Shown one piece after another: positions 44,322-54,787 of a stretch of DNA of 64,000 bases. A program made the position numbers and the translations under genes. Source of the stretch: Lumbricus terrestris (taxonomy: Eukaryota > Annelida > Clitellata > Crassiclitellata > Lumbricidae); assembly GCA_949752735.1 (NCBI GenBank), contig OX457044.1, positions 13,379,294-13,443,293 of the forward strand. The letters are read 5' to 3'. How positions within the stretch are numbered: the first letter of the stretch is position 1; each line of letters begins with the position of its first letter. A model generated the notes under the pieces. It saw only the letters and a list, made by a program, of their open reading frames with translations. It did no database searches and was not told the origin of the DNA.

Positions 44322-44804
44322 AACAGCTCAAACCGCATAAACATAAAGCCTAAACAGCACAAACCACATAAACATAAAGCCTAAACAGCACAAACCACAT
44401 AAACATACAGCCTAAACAGCACAAACCACATAAACATACAGCCTAAACAGCACAAACCACATAAACATAAAGCCTAAACAGCACAAACCGCATAAACATA
44501 AAGCCTAAACAGCACAAACCACATAAACATAAAGCCTAAACAGCACAAACCACATAAACATAAAGCCTAAACAGCACAAACCACATAAACATACAGCCTA
44601 AACAGCACAAACCACATAAACATAAAGCCTAAACAGCACAAACCACATAAACATACAGCCTAAACAGCACAAACCACATAAACATACAGCCAAACAGCAC
44701 AAACCACATAAACATAAAGCCTAAACAGCACAAACCACATAAACATAAAGCCTAAACAGCACAAACCACATAAACATAAAGCCTAAACAGCACAAACCAC
44801 ATAA
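44322..44804. repeat. 31-bp tandem satellite, about 15.6 units
   Basis: The unit AACAGCACAAACCACATAAACATAAAGCCT plus A is repeated. Units differ mainly by A or C at one site (ACATAAAGCC or ACATACAGCC). One unit is 30 bp. Both ends fade into unique intron sequence. Confidence 0.97.
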
Positions 44805-44929
44805 GTAAGAAACAACTAGATACCGCATTTTTCAATAAGTTGTGACTTTTCACATGAGAGTCACACACAACTAATATAAAATGGCTGGACTGATTAATTT
44901 GTTTGACATCTAACTGCACCTCTAACTTT

Positions 44930-45589
44930 CTTGGATCCTATAAGATCAAGACCAAATGTACTTGGTAACAGGACAATTACCCCACTTCCCCCGGATAATT
45001 ATCCCCGGACAATAACCCCTCATGCTGTTCACCATCCAGCCTACCCGTTCTACCCGATCATCCGCCTGCCTTACACTCTCTCGACCGCCGGTCACAAGTC
45101 ATCTCAAGTTCTCCAACCGAGCCATATCCAACTCAGCACCACGCCTTTGGAATGATCTGCCTGCTGAGTTCCGATCCTTTTCAGTTCCTACTCCATCATT
45201 ACTAATCACACACCATCACCTTCCTCAGGCTCCTCTATCCATCACACCTCGGGCCTTTCACTCGAAACTAAAGACACTCCTGTTCAAGAACTCTTATCCT
45301 GTTTCACCTGATCCCCCACCCTCCAATTCCCGGCTCAGACGACACCCACCTTAGTAGCTGTTCCACACCTCTGATCATACGGTACCTCGACCCGGACCAC
45401 CATGGACTACTCTTACGGACAACCCTTTTGACTCAATGCATTTGATCCTGATCCTATGGTCACTCGACCCGGACCACCACGGACTACTCTCACGGACAAC
45501 CCTACTAACTCAACGCAGCGCTCGTGAATAAGCCGGTGCCCCGCGCTTGGCTTTCCAGTGGCGCTTTAGAAATTAGGAGATTACGATTA
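44930..45589 (+). pseudogene. CR1-like LINE, C-terminal end with GATTAC tail
   Basis: The plus strand encodes SNRAISNSAPRLWNDLPAEF, then RAFHSKLKTLLFKNSYPV. The 3' end reads AGTGGCGCTTTAGAAATTAG followed by (GATTAC)n at 45580-45598. A tandem-like echo (CTCGACCCGGACCACCA) occurs at 45387 and 45465. Confidence 0.75.
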
Positions 45590-45815
45590 CGATTACGATG
45601 CTGAAAGAACGACCAAGCAATACTAACGTTCGCTGCCTTGCAGTTTGAGGTTCGAATCCACCTCAAAAGCCATGTAGGGACCTTGGGCAAGTCATTTACT
45701 CACAACTGCTCAGTGCTTTGGCATGGAACTCAGATTCACTGTCTGTGCTGTAGTCGGGAGCACTTCTGAGTATAAATCTTGAAGGGGTGCTACACATACA
45801 TACACAATTATTCCA
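45590..45815 (+). mobile_element. CORE-like SINE with a CR1-like LINE 3' end
   Basis: The plus strand has a tRNA-like head (GAGGTTCGAATCCACCTC B box and T arm), a CORE-type body (GACCTTGGGCAAGTCATTTA, CTCAGTGC) and a tail GGAGCACTTCTGAGTATAAA then TTGAAGGGGTGCTA and ACATAC repeats. The tail matches the 3' end of the CR1-like LINE at 3190-4144. That LINE likely supplies the enzyme for its movement. Confidence 0.75.
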
Positions 45816-45857
45816 GTTTGCACTCATTACTTTCCCACACAATGAAACTCTACTAAC

Positions 45858-45974
45858 CAGTAACCTCTACACGTGTCTCCTTGCTTTCTAGACTTTCATC
45901 CAACAGTCGGTTTGTCACTTTACATGCATAATTACCAGAATCAGTTACATTTGCATTAAGGATGATCAGAGAAC
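45858..45974 (-). CDS. IgSF membrane protein, exon for second half of Ig domain 1
   Basis: The acceptor is TTCTTTATTTGTAG and the donor is ACTG|GTTAGT, phase 1 at both ends, 39 codons. It encodes SLIILNANVTDSGNYACKVT, with the canonical D-x-G-x-Y-x-C, and ESKETRVEVT. Joined to 53136-53312 it gives VLGVDGSLII, a natural D-to-E-strand transition. It was missed by simple length-based frame searches because it is short. Confidence 0.9.
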
Positions 45975-45999
45975 CTACAAATAAAGAACACATAGCATC

Positions 46000-46538
46000 A
46001 CAGAAATCCAATTTTTGGTTTCAAGACAATTGCTATTGCACGAAAGACACCTGAAAAGAGTGAAATACAATAAGTAACTAAGTAAGTTCCATATAAAGTA
46101 AGGAGCAGATTTTCGCAGGTTTGAGGTTTGAAACTCCTTGAACTAAAGTCAATGAACTCCATGGGCAAAGGATATATAATTCCCTATCAATGCATTGATT
46201 GCGTTATGCAACAAAAGACTCCTTCATTTGCCTTTTGAGCATTGCAAACCAGTGCCTTGAATATTCGTGTGTCATTCTAATCCTGCCCTCAGTTTAGTCA
46301 GTTAATTTTCTGCTTACGTACACCACTCGGCAGTTCATGTCAGTCATTTCCCTCTAACCTAAAGAGGTCTAGGAGTACTAGAGTCTTAAAAAGTTTTTGC
46401 ACTGGGCCCACTCTTATTAATATCGCACTCAATCAGCAGTTAGGCTACTGATCATTAATGGTGGCTAGACAGACGCTTGATTAGTGCAGCACTACTTAAT
46501 GCACTAAGCTTTCTGCACCTAAAGTACACGAAATGTTA
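46000..46538. other. Intron sequence, nothing recognised
   Basis: No domain or repeat signature was recognised. Confidence 0.45.
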
Positions 46539-47360
46539 GGTGTCCTGTCAAAAGCGCGTAGGACAAAAGCGCGCCAGCATAAGTGCGCCGACAAAAGCGC
46601 GCTCGGGTCAAATGCGCGCCGACATAAGCGCGCGGCGTGGACCAAAGGCTGTACTTTCACTTCGCCTATCATAAATTAGAGCAATACCCACTTTTACTTC
46701 TCAGTTCTCACCTATATGGAGCCAATATTCAAAGCCTTTCATCAAGGCAATGATTCAACCACCTATTTTGATGAAAGTTGTTTGTCCACAAATAAGAAAT
46801 TAAATTAACCATTGCTTTGCAATTTTAATTGCCGATTGACGAGACTTCAATAGCAGATACGTGTGGCGTCATTGGACATATGAACCTGCCTGACGGCAGA
46901 GAACTAAAGAAGAAGATGTGGATTCAATAACAGATACGTGTGGCGTCATTGGACATATGAACCTGCCTGACGGCAGAGAACTAAAGAAGAAGAAGAGACT
47001 TCAAAGGAAACCGAAAGATTCAAGGAGGTTTGCTACCTACTGGTTGCATAATTGCTCAGCGTAAACTACGGCACATAATGTAAAGCAAAACGACTGCATA
47101 ACGCCGATTGATGAGACTTCTAAGGAAACCGAAAGATTCAAGGAGGTTTGCTACCTACTGGTTGCTTATTTGCCAGACAATTATACATGAGTTTATTCGT
47201 GAGTTTAAAAATTTTGTTTGTCTGTGTATGTTAGTCTATATCTTGTTGACTGCGCGCTTATGTCGGCGCGCATTTGTCCAGCGCGCTTTTGACAGGTCAC
47301 GCTTATGTCGGTGTGCTTTTGTCGGCGCGCTTTTGTCCTGCGCGCTTTTGATGGGGTACC
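46539..47360. mobile_element. Mutator-like transposon with arms of AAAAGCGCGCC units and 9-bp duplication
   Basis: GAAATGTTA at 46530-46538 and 47361-47369 flanks the element. Ends GGTGTCCTGTCAAAAGCGCG and GGTACCCCATCAAAAGCGCG are inverted. Each arm (46539-46636 and 47250-47360) contains five to seven GACAAAAGCGCG-type units. The interior has a duplicated segment (GGAAACCGAAAGATTCAAGG at 47006 and 47119). The 9-bp duplication and long composite arms suggest a Mutator-like superfamily. No transposase is encoded. Confidence 0.78.
46851..46994 (+). mobile_element. Dimeric 3'-end retrocopy of the family A LINE
   Basis: GAGACTTCAA at 46841-46850 and 46995-47004 flanks 144 bp made of two near-identical copies of the LINE A 3' end (ACGTGTGGCGTCATTGGACA to GAACTAAAGAAGAAG). 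GTGGATTCAA lies between the copies, so the same site was probably hit twice. It lies inside the Mutator-like element. Confidence 0.82.
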
Positions 47361-47544
47361 GAAATGTTATATGTTTGTCCCATAAAATCGAAATCTCAGA
47401 ATCGACTGACTTGAAATTGAATACATGTGATAAGTTGCAAAAATTTCTATTCACAGAAAGTTTGGGGTGTGAGATCACCTGAGTAATCCCGTAACCCAAC
47501 TCTTATGAGTTTTTGCTCTTCTGACCAGCCTACTCACATGCATT

Positions 47545-47945
47545 AACCAATCTTAGGTCGTGTCTTGTCTTGTCTTGTACGTTTCTCAGTCCGAGGGTTC
47601 TTCCCTTCATAGACAACTTTCTCCATTTTGCCTGTCTTCTTTCTCTACTTTAACCTGATCAAAAGACATTTTCATTCAGTCTGTGATATTGGTGATCCAT
47701 CCCATTCTCGGTCTCCCCTGTGTTATTACTTCTGGCACTCTACACTGTATAATCCCTTCTCTAGGTAGTCTCCCCCCCTTCTTATCAGGTGGCCGAAATA
47801 AGAAAATTTTCTTCTTTTGCTCGAGTTGAACATACTCCTTTCCACTCCTGTTGCCTCCAGCACCCATTCGTTTGTTCTTTTTCCATCCAAGATAATCTTA
47901 GTCACGCCTTAGGCATTTAATCTTGAGTGCCTCTATACTTTCTTC
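47545..47945 (-). pseudogene. RTE-like LINE 3' end (family B, copy 2)
   Basis: The minus strand encodes degraded RRGGDYLEKG and GRPRMGWITNITD and ends in (GACAA)n (47560-47580). It is adjacent to and inverted relative to copy 3, with both 5' truncation points meeting near 47945. Confidence 0.7.
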
Positions 47946-47949
47946 TTAG

Positions 47950-49040
47950 GTAATATGTATAATATGTATGTAATACATGAACAGCTATGGTTAGCAATGG
48001 TGGAAATGGGATATCCACCACATATAGTTAATTTGCTGAATACATTATACTGCAAGCAGCGAGCAAAGGTGAAAGTGGCAGGGGTACTATCGAATGAGTT
48101 CCGTGTCAAGAAAGGGGTCAGGCAAGGATGCGTAATCTCACCTCATTTATTCAACATCATGGCAGAAGTGGTTATGAGAGAAGTGTTGGAGGGTTGGGAG
48201 GGTGGAGTGCAAATAGGTGGCCGGAAAATAACAAACTTGAGATATGCAGATGATATCGTGTTTCTGGCAGGGTCAGAAAGTGAGTTGCAAGACATAATCA
48301 GCAGGCTTGAGCGGGTAGGGGAGAAAAGAGGTCTAATGATAAATCTGGACAAAACCAAGGTTATGGCATTAAATGGAGAGGCATGCAATATATGGGTTAG
48401 GGGACGGAAGCTGGAACAGGTCGAAACTTTCCATTACCTGGGTTTGCTAATAACTGCGGATGCAGAGTGCAGCAGAGACGTTCGGGAGAAATTGGCGAGA
48501 GGACAGAACGCAGGAGTGGCATTGAAACAGATTTGGAGAAGTCACAGCATTAAAATCACTACAAAGATATGACTCACGAGGTCCCTTGTTTGGCCAGTGG
48601 CCACTTATGGTTGCGAGAGCTGGACGATCAAGAAGAGAGAGGAGGAAAAAATAGAGGCTTTTGAGATGAAAGGCCTAAGACAAATCTTGAGAGTGTCATG
48701 GATGGAAAGAAAAACGAACAAATGGGTGCTGGAGACAATGGGAGTGGAGAGAAGTCTTCTTGATTCAATTAAAAGATGGAAACTCACATACTTTGGACAT
48801 CTGATGAGAAAAAGCGGAGATTGCCTGGAGAAAGAGATCATACAGGGAAATGTACCGGGAGCAAGAACACGAGGGAGGCCGAGGATGGGCTGGCTTGTTA
48901 ACATCGGAACTTGGATGGGATCAACTCTCGGGCAGACTCTGGTGGACACAAGGGACAGGAAGAGATGGAGGAAGCTCGTCCATGATGCGACCAACCCTCG
49001 GATCGAGGAAGGTTGACGACAAGACAAGACAATACTATAT
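47950..49040 (+). pseudogene. RTE-like LINE, RT palm to 3' end (family B, copy 3)
   Basis: One plus-strand frame from 47955 to 49016 has a single in-frame TGA at 48570. It encodes EQLWLAMVEMGYPPHIVNLL, VKKGVRQGCVISPHLFNIM, the catalytic RYADDIVFLAGS, FHYLGLLITADAECSRDV, ATYGCESWTIKKREEEKIEA, RKTNKWVLETMGVERS, YFGHLMRK and TRGRPRMGWL. The 3' end is GACGACAAGACAAGACAA. The TGA stands where the related copy has Arg, consistent with CGA to TGA. It is 5'-truncated, with endonuclease absent. Confidence 0.9.
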
Positions 49041-49099
49041 ATCCAAGTGTATGTACATTTGTGGTCCAGCATAACTGAACCAACTTTGCAAGCATATAA

Positions 49100-50270
49100 C
49101 GCCGCCAATTTTTATTTATTTATTTATACTTTTTACATCAAAATAAAGATATTTCACTCTAGTATTTCCTCTAAAAAATTCGAACTGGTACTAGTCTAGG
49201 TTTTAATTATATGCTCGGAACAGTGCTAGCTACCATATTTTGTCGTCATTTGTGACAGACGATGATCGCGTTATGATCTTAATTTTACGAACTGATAAGG
49301 GATTTAATTCGTTTGAAATGATTAACGAGTTTTCTAACAGAGGATGGAAGAAAAATACCTTGAATCCTCTGCTATGGAAAATTTATAAAATAGGATCTGC
49401 TACTCGTAAACTATGGAAATCGGTGCGCATGGCACGCACATCTGCTAACATTAGCCTACTCGTGTGTCCGAGTAAATTCGCAGTCAAGACAATGACCTGG
49501 GTAGGCCCTACAGGCTACATTGTAGGCCCTACAAGCAAATCTCCTCAGGAAATTCAGTGCAAAACAGGTAGTCCTAGAAGCACCGCATAAGGCATTCTTA
49601 ATGATGATCTTAAGCAGTGATCCCATTAAGGTCTGAATTCTTGGAATCATGGACGCATTACGTCAAAAAAAGTTGGACTCCACGCCAAATGGATGACAGT
49701 CATGGACTTCACGCCATTCCATTTTTGGAGTCTCATCGGGTTATGTAGGCTAAATGTACACATTTCGAACTTTTTTATATTATAGACGACAAAAGCCCCA
49801 GCCATTATTATTAGGTTATGTAGCCTACACAAAAAGTCACATTTTGACCCAATCATCCTGTTGCAACTCGTACATTTCGCGAACTTTCACTTTCACATGC
49901 ATACGTAAAAATTAGTTCTAACCCTCCCCCATTTACAAAAGTTAATTTAGCTAAAATCAGCTGTAAAACTATCATTTTACCATAGGCTATTATTTTTTAG
50001 ACATCTGTAGTCATAGATACTTACCTAAAATAACAAGTTATAAACTCATAAATTATAACCAGCTTCTCCAGAGGTAGGCTAAATTATGATGAAATATAGG
50101 CCTATAATCGTTGATGCATCAGAGGTCAAATAGGCTATAGGCCTATAGCCTAAGCCAACGTTCAGTAGAAGTGTTAGTTTTTAAATTTTGAGAACAAAGT
50201 AACAGCCATTTAGAAGCAAAAGCTGTTGTTATAGCATAATCAGATTGCATCATGTTGAATTAATATTGAC
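49100..50270. other. Intron sequence, no supported feature
   Basis: The open frame at 49240-49590 has no recognisable domain. Short repeated words (GGACTCCACG, GGACGCA) recur here and at 50740-50890, but no termini were defined. Confidence 0.45.
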
Positions 50271-50274
50271 TGGA

Positions 50275-50345
50275 GAGCGTCTCTGAGAGGACTTCATGAA
50301 GAGGCGCTATATAGGTTTAACGTCTTGAAATGAATGAATGATTGT
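50275..50345 (+). mobile_element. CR1-like LINE 3' tail
   Basis: GAGCGTCTCTGAGAGGACTT, GAGGCGCTATATAGGT and AATGAATGAATG form a bare LINE 3' end without preceding coding sequence. Confidence 0.55.
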
Positions 50346-51454
50346 AGAGCTTGAGAGAGTTAAAATGCGATTGTCGCTAATAAGGACATCGATTTCAAAA
50401 TAAAAAGGGAAATTTTTGGACACTAGCCTATAACCAGTACCAATCTTCCCGACGAAAATTATCTAGACTTTTCAAAGAAAATATTTTAGCATTTCCTTTT
50501 AATTTAATTTTCTTGATTTTAAGATCTATTCAACAACTGTCATTACTTTTTAAGCCAGGAGCGCTCATCACACATGTAGGCCTAAGCTATGTAGACTACA
50601 ACACTCAATAACAAAGAAATTAAATATTCATGAATAGGCAATTGCAGAAAATATTCACCACCATTCATGCAGTGTGTGTGTTCTTTTCAGTTCAATGTAT
50701 ATGCAAATACGCAATGCATAAACTGAGACAGTGACACAAATACGGACTCCACGGTATTTTTTATTGGAGTCCCAAGGACGCATCATTAATTTATTTGTGC
50801 GTCCATCCACAACTTCGGTACGTCCATGGACGCACTACCCTTATTTTTGTGCGTCCAGCGTCAAAATTTGTGTGTCCCGGACGCACAGACTAACGGAATC
50901 ACTGATCCTAAGTTAGGCTATTCGTCGACGTGAAGTCCAACAGCACCCCAACACTGACGCAAAGAAACGGCAGGCGCATTGCCAGACTTTCTTGGCATCT
51001 GAAGCTGCACATGGCAGTGCACGGTTATTGATAAAATTGAAAGGGCATGGTTTAGCGATCAAAAGATATTCATGGTAGAGACTCCTACAAACACCCAAAA
51101 TTATCGTGTCTATGCGCGTGTTAGCAAAAAACGATTTATTTGTGAATATCCCGGGGAAACGGCGCCATAATGTCAACAATGACATCAAAATAATGGTAGC
51201 TAGCGCTGTTCCGAGAATATAATTAAAACCTAAACTAGCACCAATTCGACTTTTTTCAAGCAAATACTAGAGCGAAATATCTTTAATTTGATGCATAAAG
51301 CATAAATAAATTCCAAACATTGGCCGAGTTATGTGCATGCAAGGTTGGTTCATTTATGCTGGTCTAGCCTGTATGTTTGCATGCATGCATGCAGAATGTA
51401 TGTTTGTATGCATGCGTGCATGCAGAATATCAGCATGCATGCATCAGTTAACAT

Positions 51455-51530
51455 CTTAAATTCATTCATTCATTCTGAGAATTTTTATAGCGCCGCTTCA
51501 AGAAATCTACTCAGAGGTGCTCTCTGCACT
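51455..51530 (-). mobile_element. CR1-like LINE 3' tail, opposite strand
   Basis: On the minus strand GAGCACCTCTGAGTAGATTT and GAAGCGGCGCTATAAAAATT are followed by (GAAT)n at 51460-51476. It is a near-twin of the 3' end at 4080-4144. Confidence 0.6.
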
Positions 51531-51539
51531 AACTAGCCA

Positions 51540-53130
51540 AAATGATATAAAGAGTCATAGCGAGCGAAAAATAGCAACAAGTTGCAAAACAAAACACAGT
51601 AAACTGAAAGAGTCACCAGTGGTGAGCCTCGCAAACACGTAGAGTAAATAGTGCATGTTTTGAAACCTTTGAAACATGGAACCTCTGTAACATGCCTAAC
51701 TGTAAATTATAAGCAGGTTCAACTTGAGATAAGCCAAACAAAGTTGAGCAGAACTTTATTAGAAGTGATGGACAACATTGAAAATTGACTTTACACATTA
51801 ATAATGAAAGTGTTTGTGATTCGGTTTAAGAAAATGAAGCTTATTTCATAACCATATAAATCTGAGATAGGCTATAGTCGATTTTTGTCTCAAAATGGGT
51901 CATCAGGTCAATTTAGGTTTTTTCATTTTTGTTTAGTGTTATATCTCACGTTTGTATTTTCTTAATTTTATAAGCAATTTCTGACAGCAAACATTATTAA
52001 TTTTTATTTTTGTAGTTTTATATTTGAATTTGTTTCAGCAATTTTTTGCTGTAAAGTTTCCATGTTGGCCTGTTTTCGACATCATGTCATGGCCTTTATT
52101 AGCCTGACACCTATTAAAACTTCCATCGTCTTCAGGCATAACTTACCACGCTAAATTAGCCAAGAATAGTTTATTTATCGAAGAGGTAAAAAAACATGTA
52201 CACACATTTACTTGATCATTAAATGTAAAATATTTCAAGTTCTAGAGAGCGTGAAGTCATCAAAGCGGCAACAGCATATATATAGAGCCTGAAGAAGTCC
52301 ACGACAAGATTACAATATATAGACCTACAATGCTACATTAATCAAGTAGGCCTATAGTTATCAAATATATACTTAGTGAAGATTTTTAAAACATGAACAA
52401 CCATTTGTTAGACCATAGAAGGCAAAATATGTGAGATTCTAATAGGTATTTCAGTTGGCACTAATCGTATTTGCCTAAAAGTGCCAAATGCCCTTAGCCT
52501 AACTGATATTTTGAAGTAATTATCTAAAAGCGATTGCCGATTTCACCAATGGTTGATTTGTTTTAAAATAAGATTCATGTCGTTCATTTGTGGCACATGA
52601 CCAATAATCCCAGAACCATCAGATCGTAATGAATAACAATGCTTTTCCAAACTGTGCTTGACACATGATCAGAATACTGCAGTAACATTGGTTGAAAGCT
52701 CGCAATGCAACTGGTTCATTAAAATCTCTTGGCATGCAGGCTCAGTTTCATCTTGACCTTGTTCAAGCCAAGTCAGATTTAAAGCAATAAAAAGACATAA
52801 TCAAAACATTTCCATTCAAATTAATTTAAATGGAGTTGAAAAGGATCACTAAGAGAGTGCTGTACAGTTGTTGAACAATCTCATCAAATTTGACCTATGG
52901 TCGCTATCGATCGTCGAGGGACTGGCTGCTGGGTGAAATGTTATAAGTGATAACTTTGATCAATGGAGCAAAAATCTTTGGCAACAATTAAAAAAAAAAT
53001 TCTGCTGCAATTTGAAGGTGCAAACAGTCATAACTTCATCAAGTGACCGTCAATTTTAATAAATTATGACGTTTTTTGGTATTACCATCACATAAGCGTT
53101 ATTTTGTAAACCGTCTCACATTTATTTTAA
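51540..53130. other. IgSF gene intron, nothing recognised
   Basis: Long AT-rich sequence immediately downstream of the Ig1 first-half exon, with no repeat or coding signature. Confidence 0.5.
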
Positions 53131-53135
53131 CTAAC

Positions 53136-53312
53136 CGTCAACACCTAAGACAATTCTTCCGTCAAAATCGATGAGTGCACTTTCTGATTTTTTAAGCCAT
53201 CTAATTTCCGGTGTTGGCACACTGTTAGGTGCTCGGCAGCCAAGATGAAACGAATCTCCTTTCTTGAACTTCAGAAAATTTGGCCCACTATCTCTTTCAA
53301 ATTGTCCAAGTC
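53136..53312 (-). CDS. IgSF membrane protein, exon for first half of Ig domain 1
   Basis: The acceptor is TATTGTTGGCTTTAG and the donor is GACG|GTTAGT, phase 1 at both ends, 59 codons. It encodes LGQFERDSGPNFLKFKKGDS, the B strand FHLGCRAP, the C strand PEIRWLKKSESAL and FDGRIVLGVDG. It is the most upstream exon found. Its phase-1 acceptor shows that earlier coding exons (at least a signal peptide) must exist above 53312. Confidence 0.87.
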
Positions 53313-53471
53313 CTAAAGCCAACAATATGCTAATCAGTTAAATTGCATTATATAGTCCTTGAGTCAACAAGAACAGAGTAGTGTATGACAGTAGTTAGCA
53401 TTATGATTGTGTAGGAATGATCGGATGGCAAAGCTGCATAGGCTAAATCTCAATGGCATTATCATTGGCCA

Positions 53472-54787
53472 CAGGGCCGGATTAACACATGTGGGGGCCC
53501 TGTTCAGTAAAACTGTGGGAGCCAAAACCTTACAGAAACACGACAAAATGACTCACAAAACGTGTTATATTCAACGAATCAATATTCGTCTATTAGTAAT
53601 TCATTACCTGTACTTCTATTTTAACAATATCAACAGGTCTTTTAATAGTGTTAAACAACCGATAGGCCTACATCTTTCACGTTTAAGAATATTAAAGTGA
53701 TTCATGGTGAGTCATTCTGCTGACCAGCACACACCACTCGTACCAGTAAACAGTGCAGAGGCGAATTTGTGCCCCAAATAAATTCTTGGCTATGAAATTT
53801 CTGGTAGACCTGCGGCAGAATTACGGCCAGGGCAAATGAATTTTACCAGTTCATTTACCCTGATTTGCCCTGCTGTGCATGGCGCCCACACTGTTTACAA
53901 ACTAAACTATTATTATTTTCACGGTAATGCCAGTAGTAGACCCTGGCTCAAGCTCCATCCTGCTTATGTGAGCTTTCACCCCGGTGTCTGTCTCTCTAGA
54001 CAGCCATTCACTTCGCTCAGCTGTTCGTGGAGAATTCCTTGTTTTTTTCGTGTGTTGTGACCATGCAACGACGAGCATTTTCGGTATAGTGGGTGCAGTT
54101 ATCTGTAATAGCCTCCCCGTGGCTATCTCACTTCCCGTGACTCTGTTGAGTGTTAACTCTTTCTCTCGTCTTCTTAAGGCATTTCTTTTTGACAACGCGT
54201 GCGTTGGGAGCGCTTCCGAGCCTCTCAAGGGCTCTTATAGCTCTATATAAATTTATGAGATTGATTGAATTCGTAAAAATAGAGTGCGTAGTCCCTACTG
54301 CATGTAGGCCTACTCAATGTTATTATCACGCCATCTCATAATGTGTAGTATAGCGCGCGGGCGCCCTTGAGTTCCGATCAGGTGATGTATTAAGTGTTTA
54401 AATAAACAATAAAACGTATAACTCTTACCAGCATTTTGACTGATTTTAAGATAAATCTGCCTGGCAATGACAACTACAATAAGCTAGGGCCCACACATGT
54501 GCAAAAGTTGCACAATGTTAAAGTCAGTAGTTTTTGAATAGTTTGACAATTTTTCATAGATTTTAAACTCATTTTTACTGTTATAATTAGTAATGATGAA
54601 AAAATCCTATTGCATGTGTGGGGGCCCCCTAAAGTGTGGGGGCCCCTGTTCGGCCGAACATGTCGAACATGCCTTACATGTTAGCCTGGGGGCTAACTAT
54701 CCGCGCCTCAGATTCACACTTTGGTGTGACCTTGCGCGCGTTATAAATTTATGTAATAATAAGAATAATAATAATAATCCGGCCCTG
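53472..54787. mobile_element. hAT element with 8-bp target duplication
   Basis: ATTGGCCA at 53464-53471 and 54788-54795 flanks inverted ends CAGGGCCGGATTA and TAATCCGGCCCTG. Internal GGGGGCCC words repeat near both ends. No transposase is visible. A CR1-like 3' end is inserted inside. Confidence 0.92.
53935..54266 (+). pseudogene. CR1-like LINE 3' end inside the hAT element
   Basis: The plus strand encodes PWLKLHPAYV and, in another frame, SLDSHSLRSAVRGEFLV, VICNSLPVAIS and GSASEPLKG. It ends TATAAATTTATGAGATTGATTGA, like the tail at 17700-17742. Confidence 0.7.

Noticed and set aside
44322..44804. CRISPR-like array of regularly spaced repeats
   Set aside because: The 31-bp units are contiguous with no spacers, and the context is an animal intron.
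47545..49040. Twin-priming inversion of one LINE
   Set aside because: Both inverted parts contain their own 3' ends, so two separate insertions fit better.
49640..50900. A transposon bounded by GGACTCC/GGACGCA words
   Set aside because: The repeated words do not form inverted termini, and no target duplication was found.
50913..51263. Minus-strand frame with a hydrophobic segment as the signal-peptide exon of the Ig gene
   Set aside because: It lies downstream of the Ig1 exon in gene orientation and lacks supporting splice sites.
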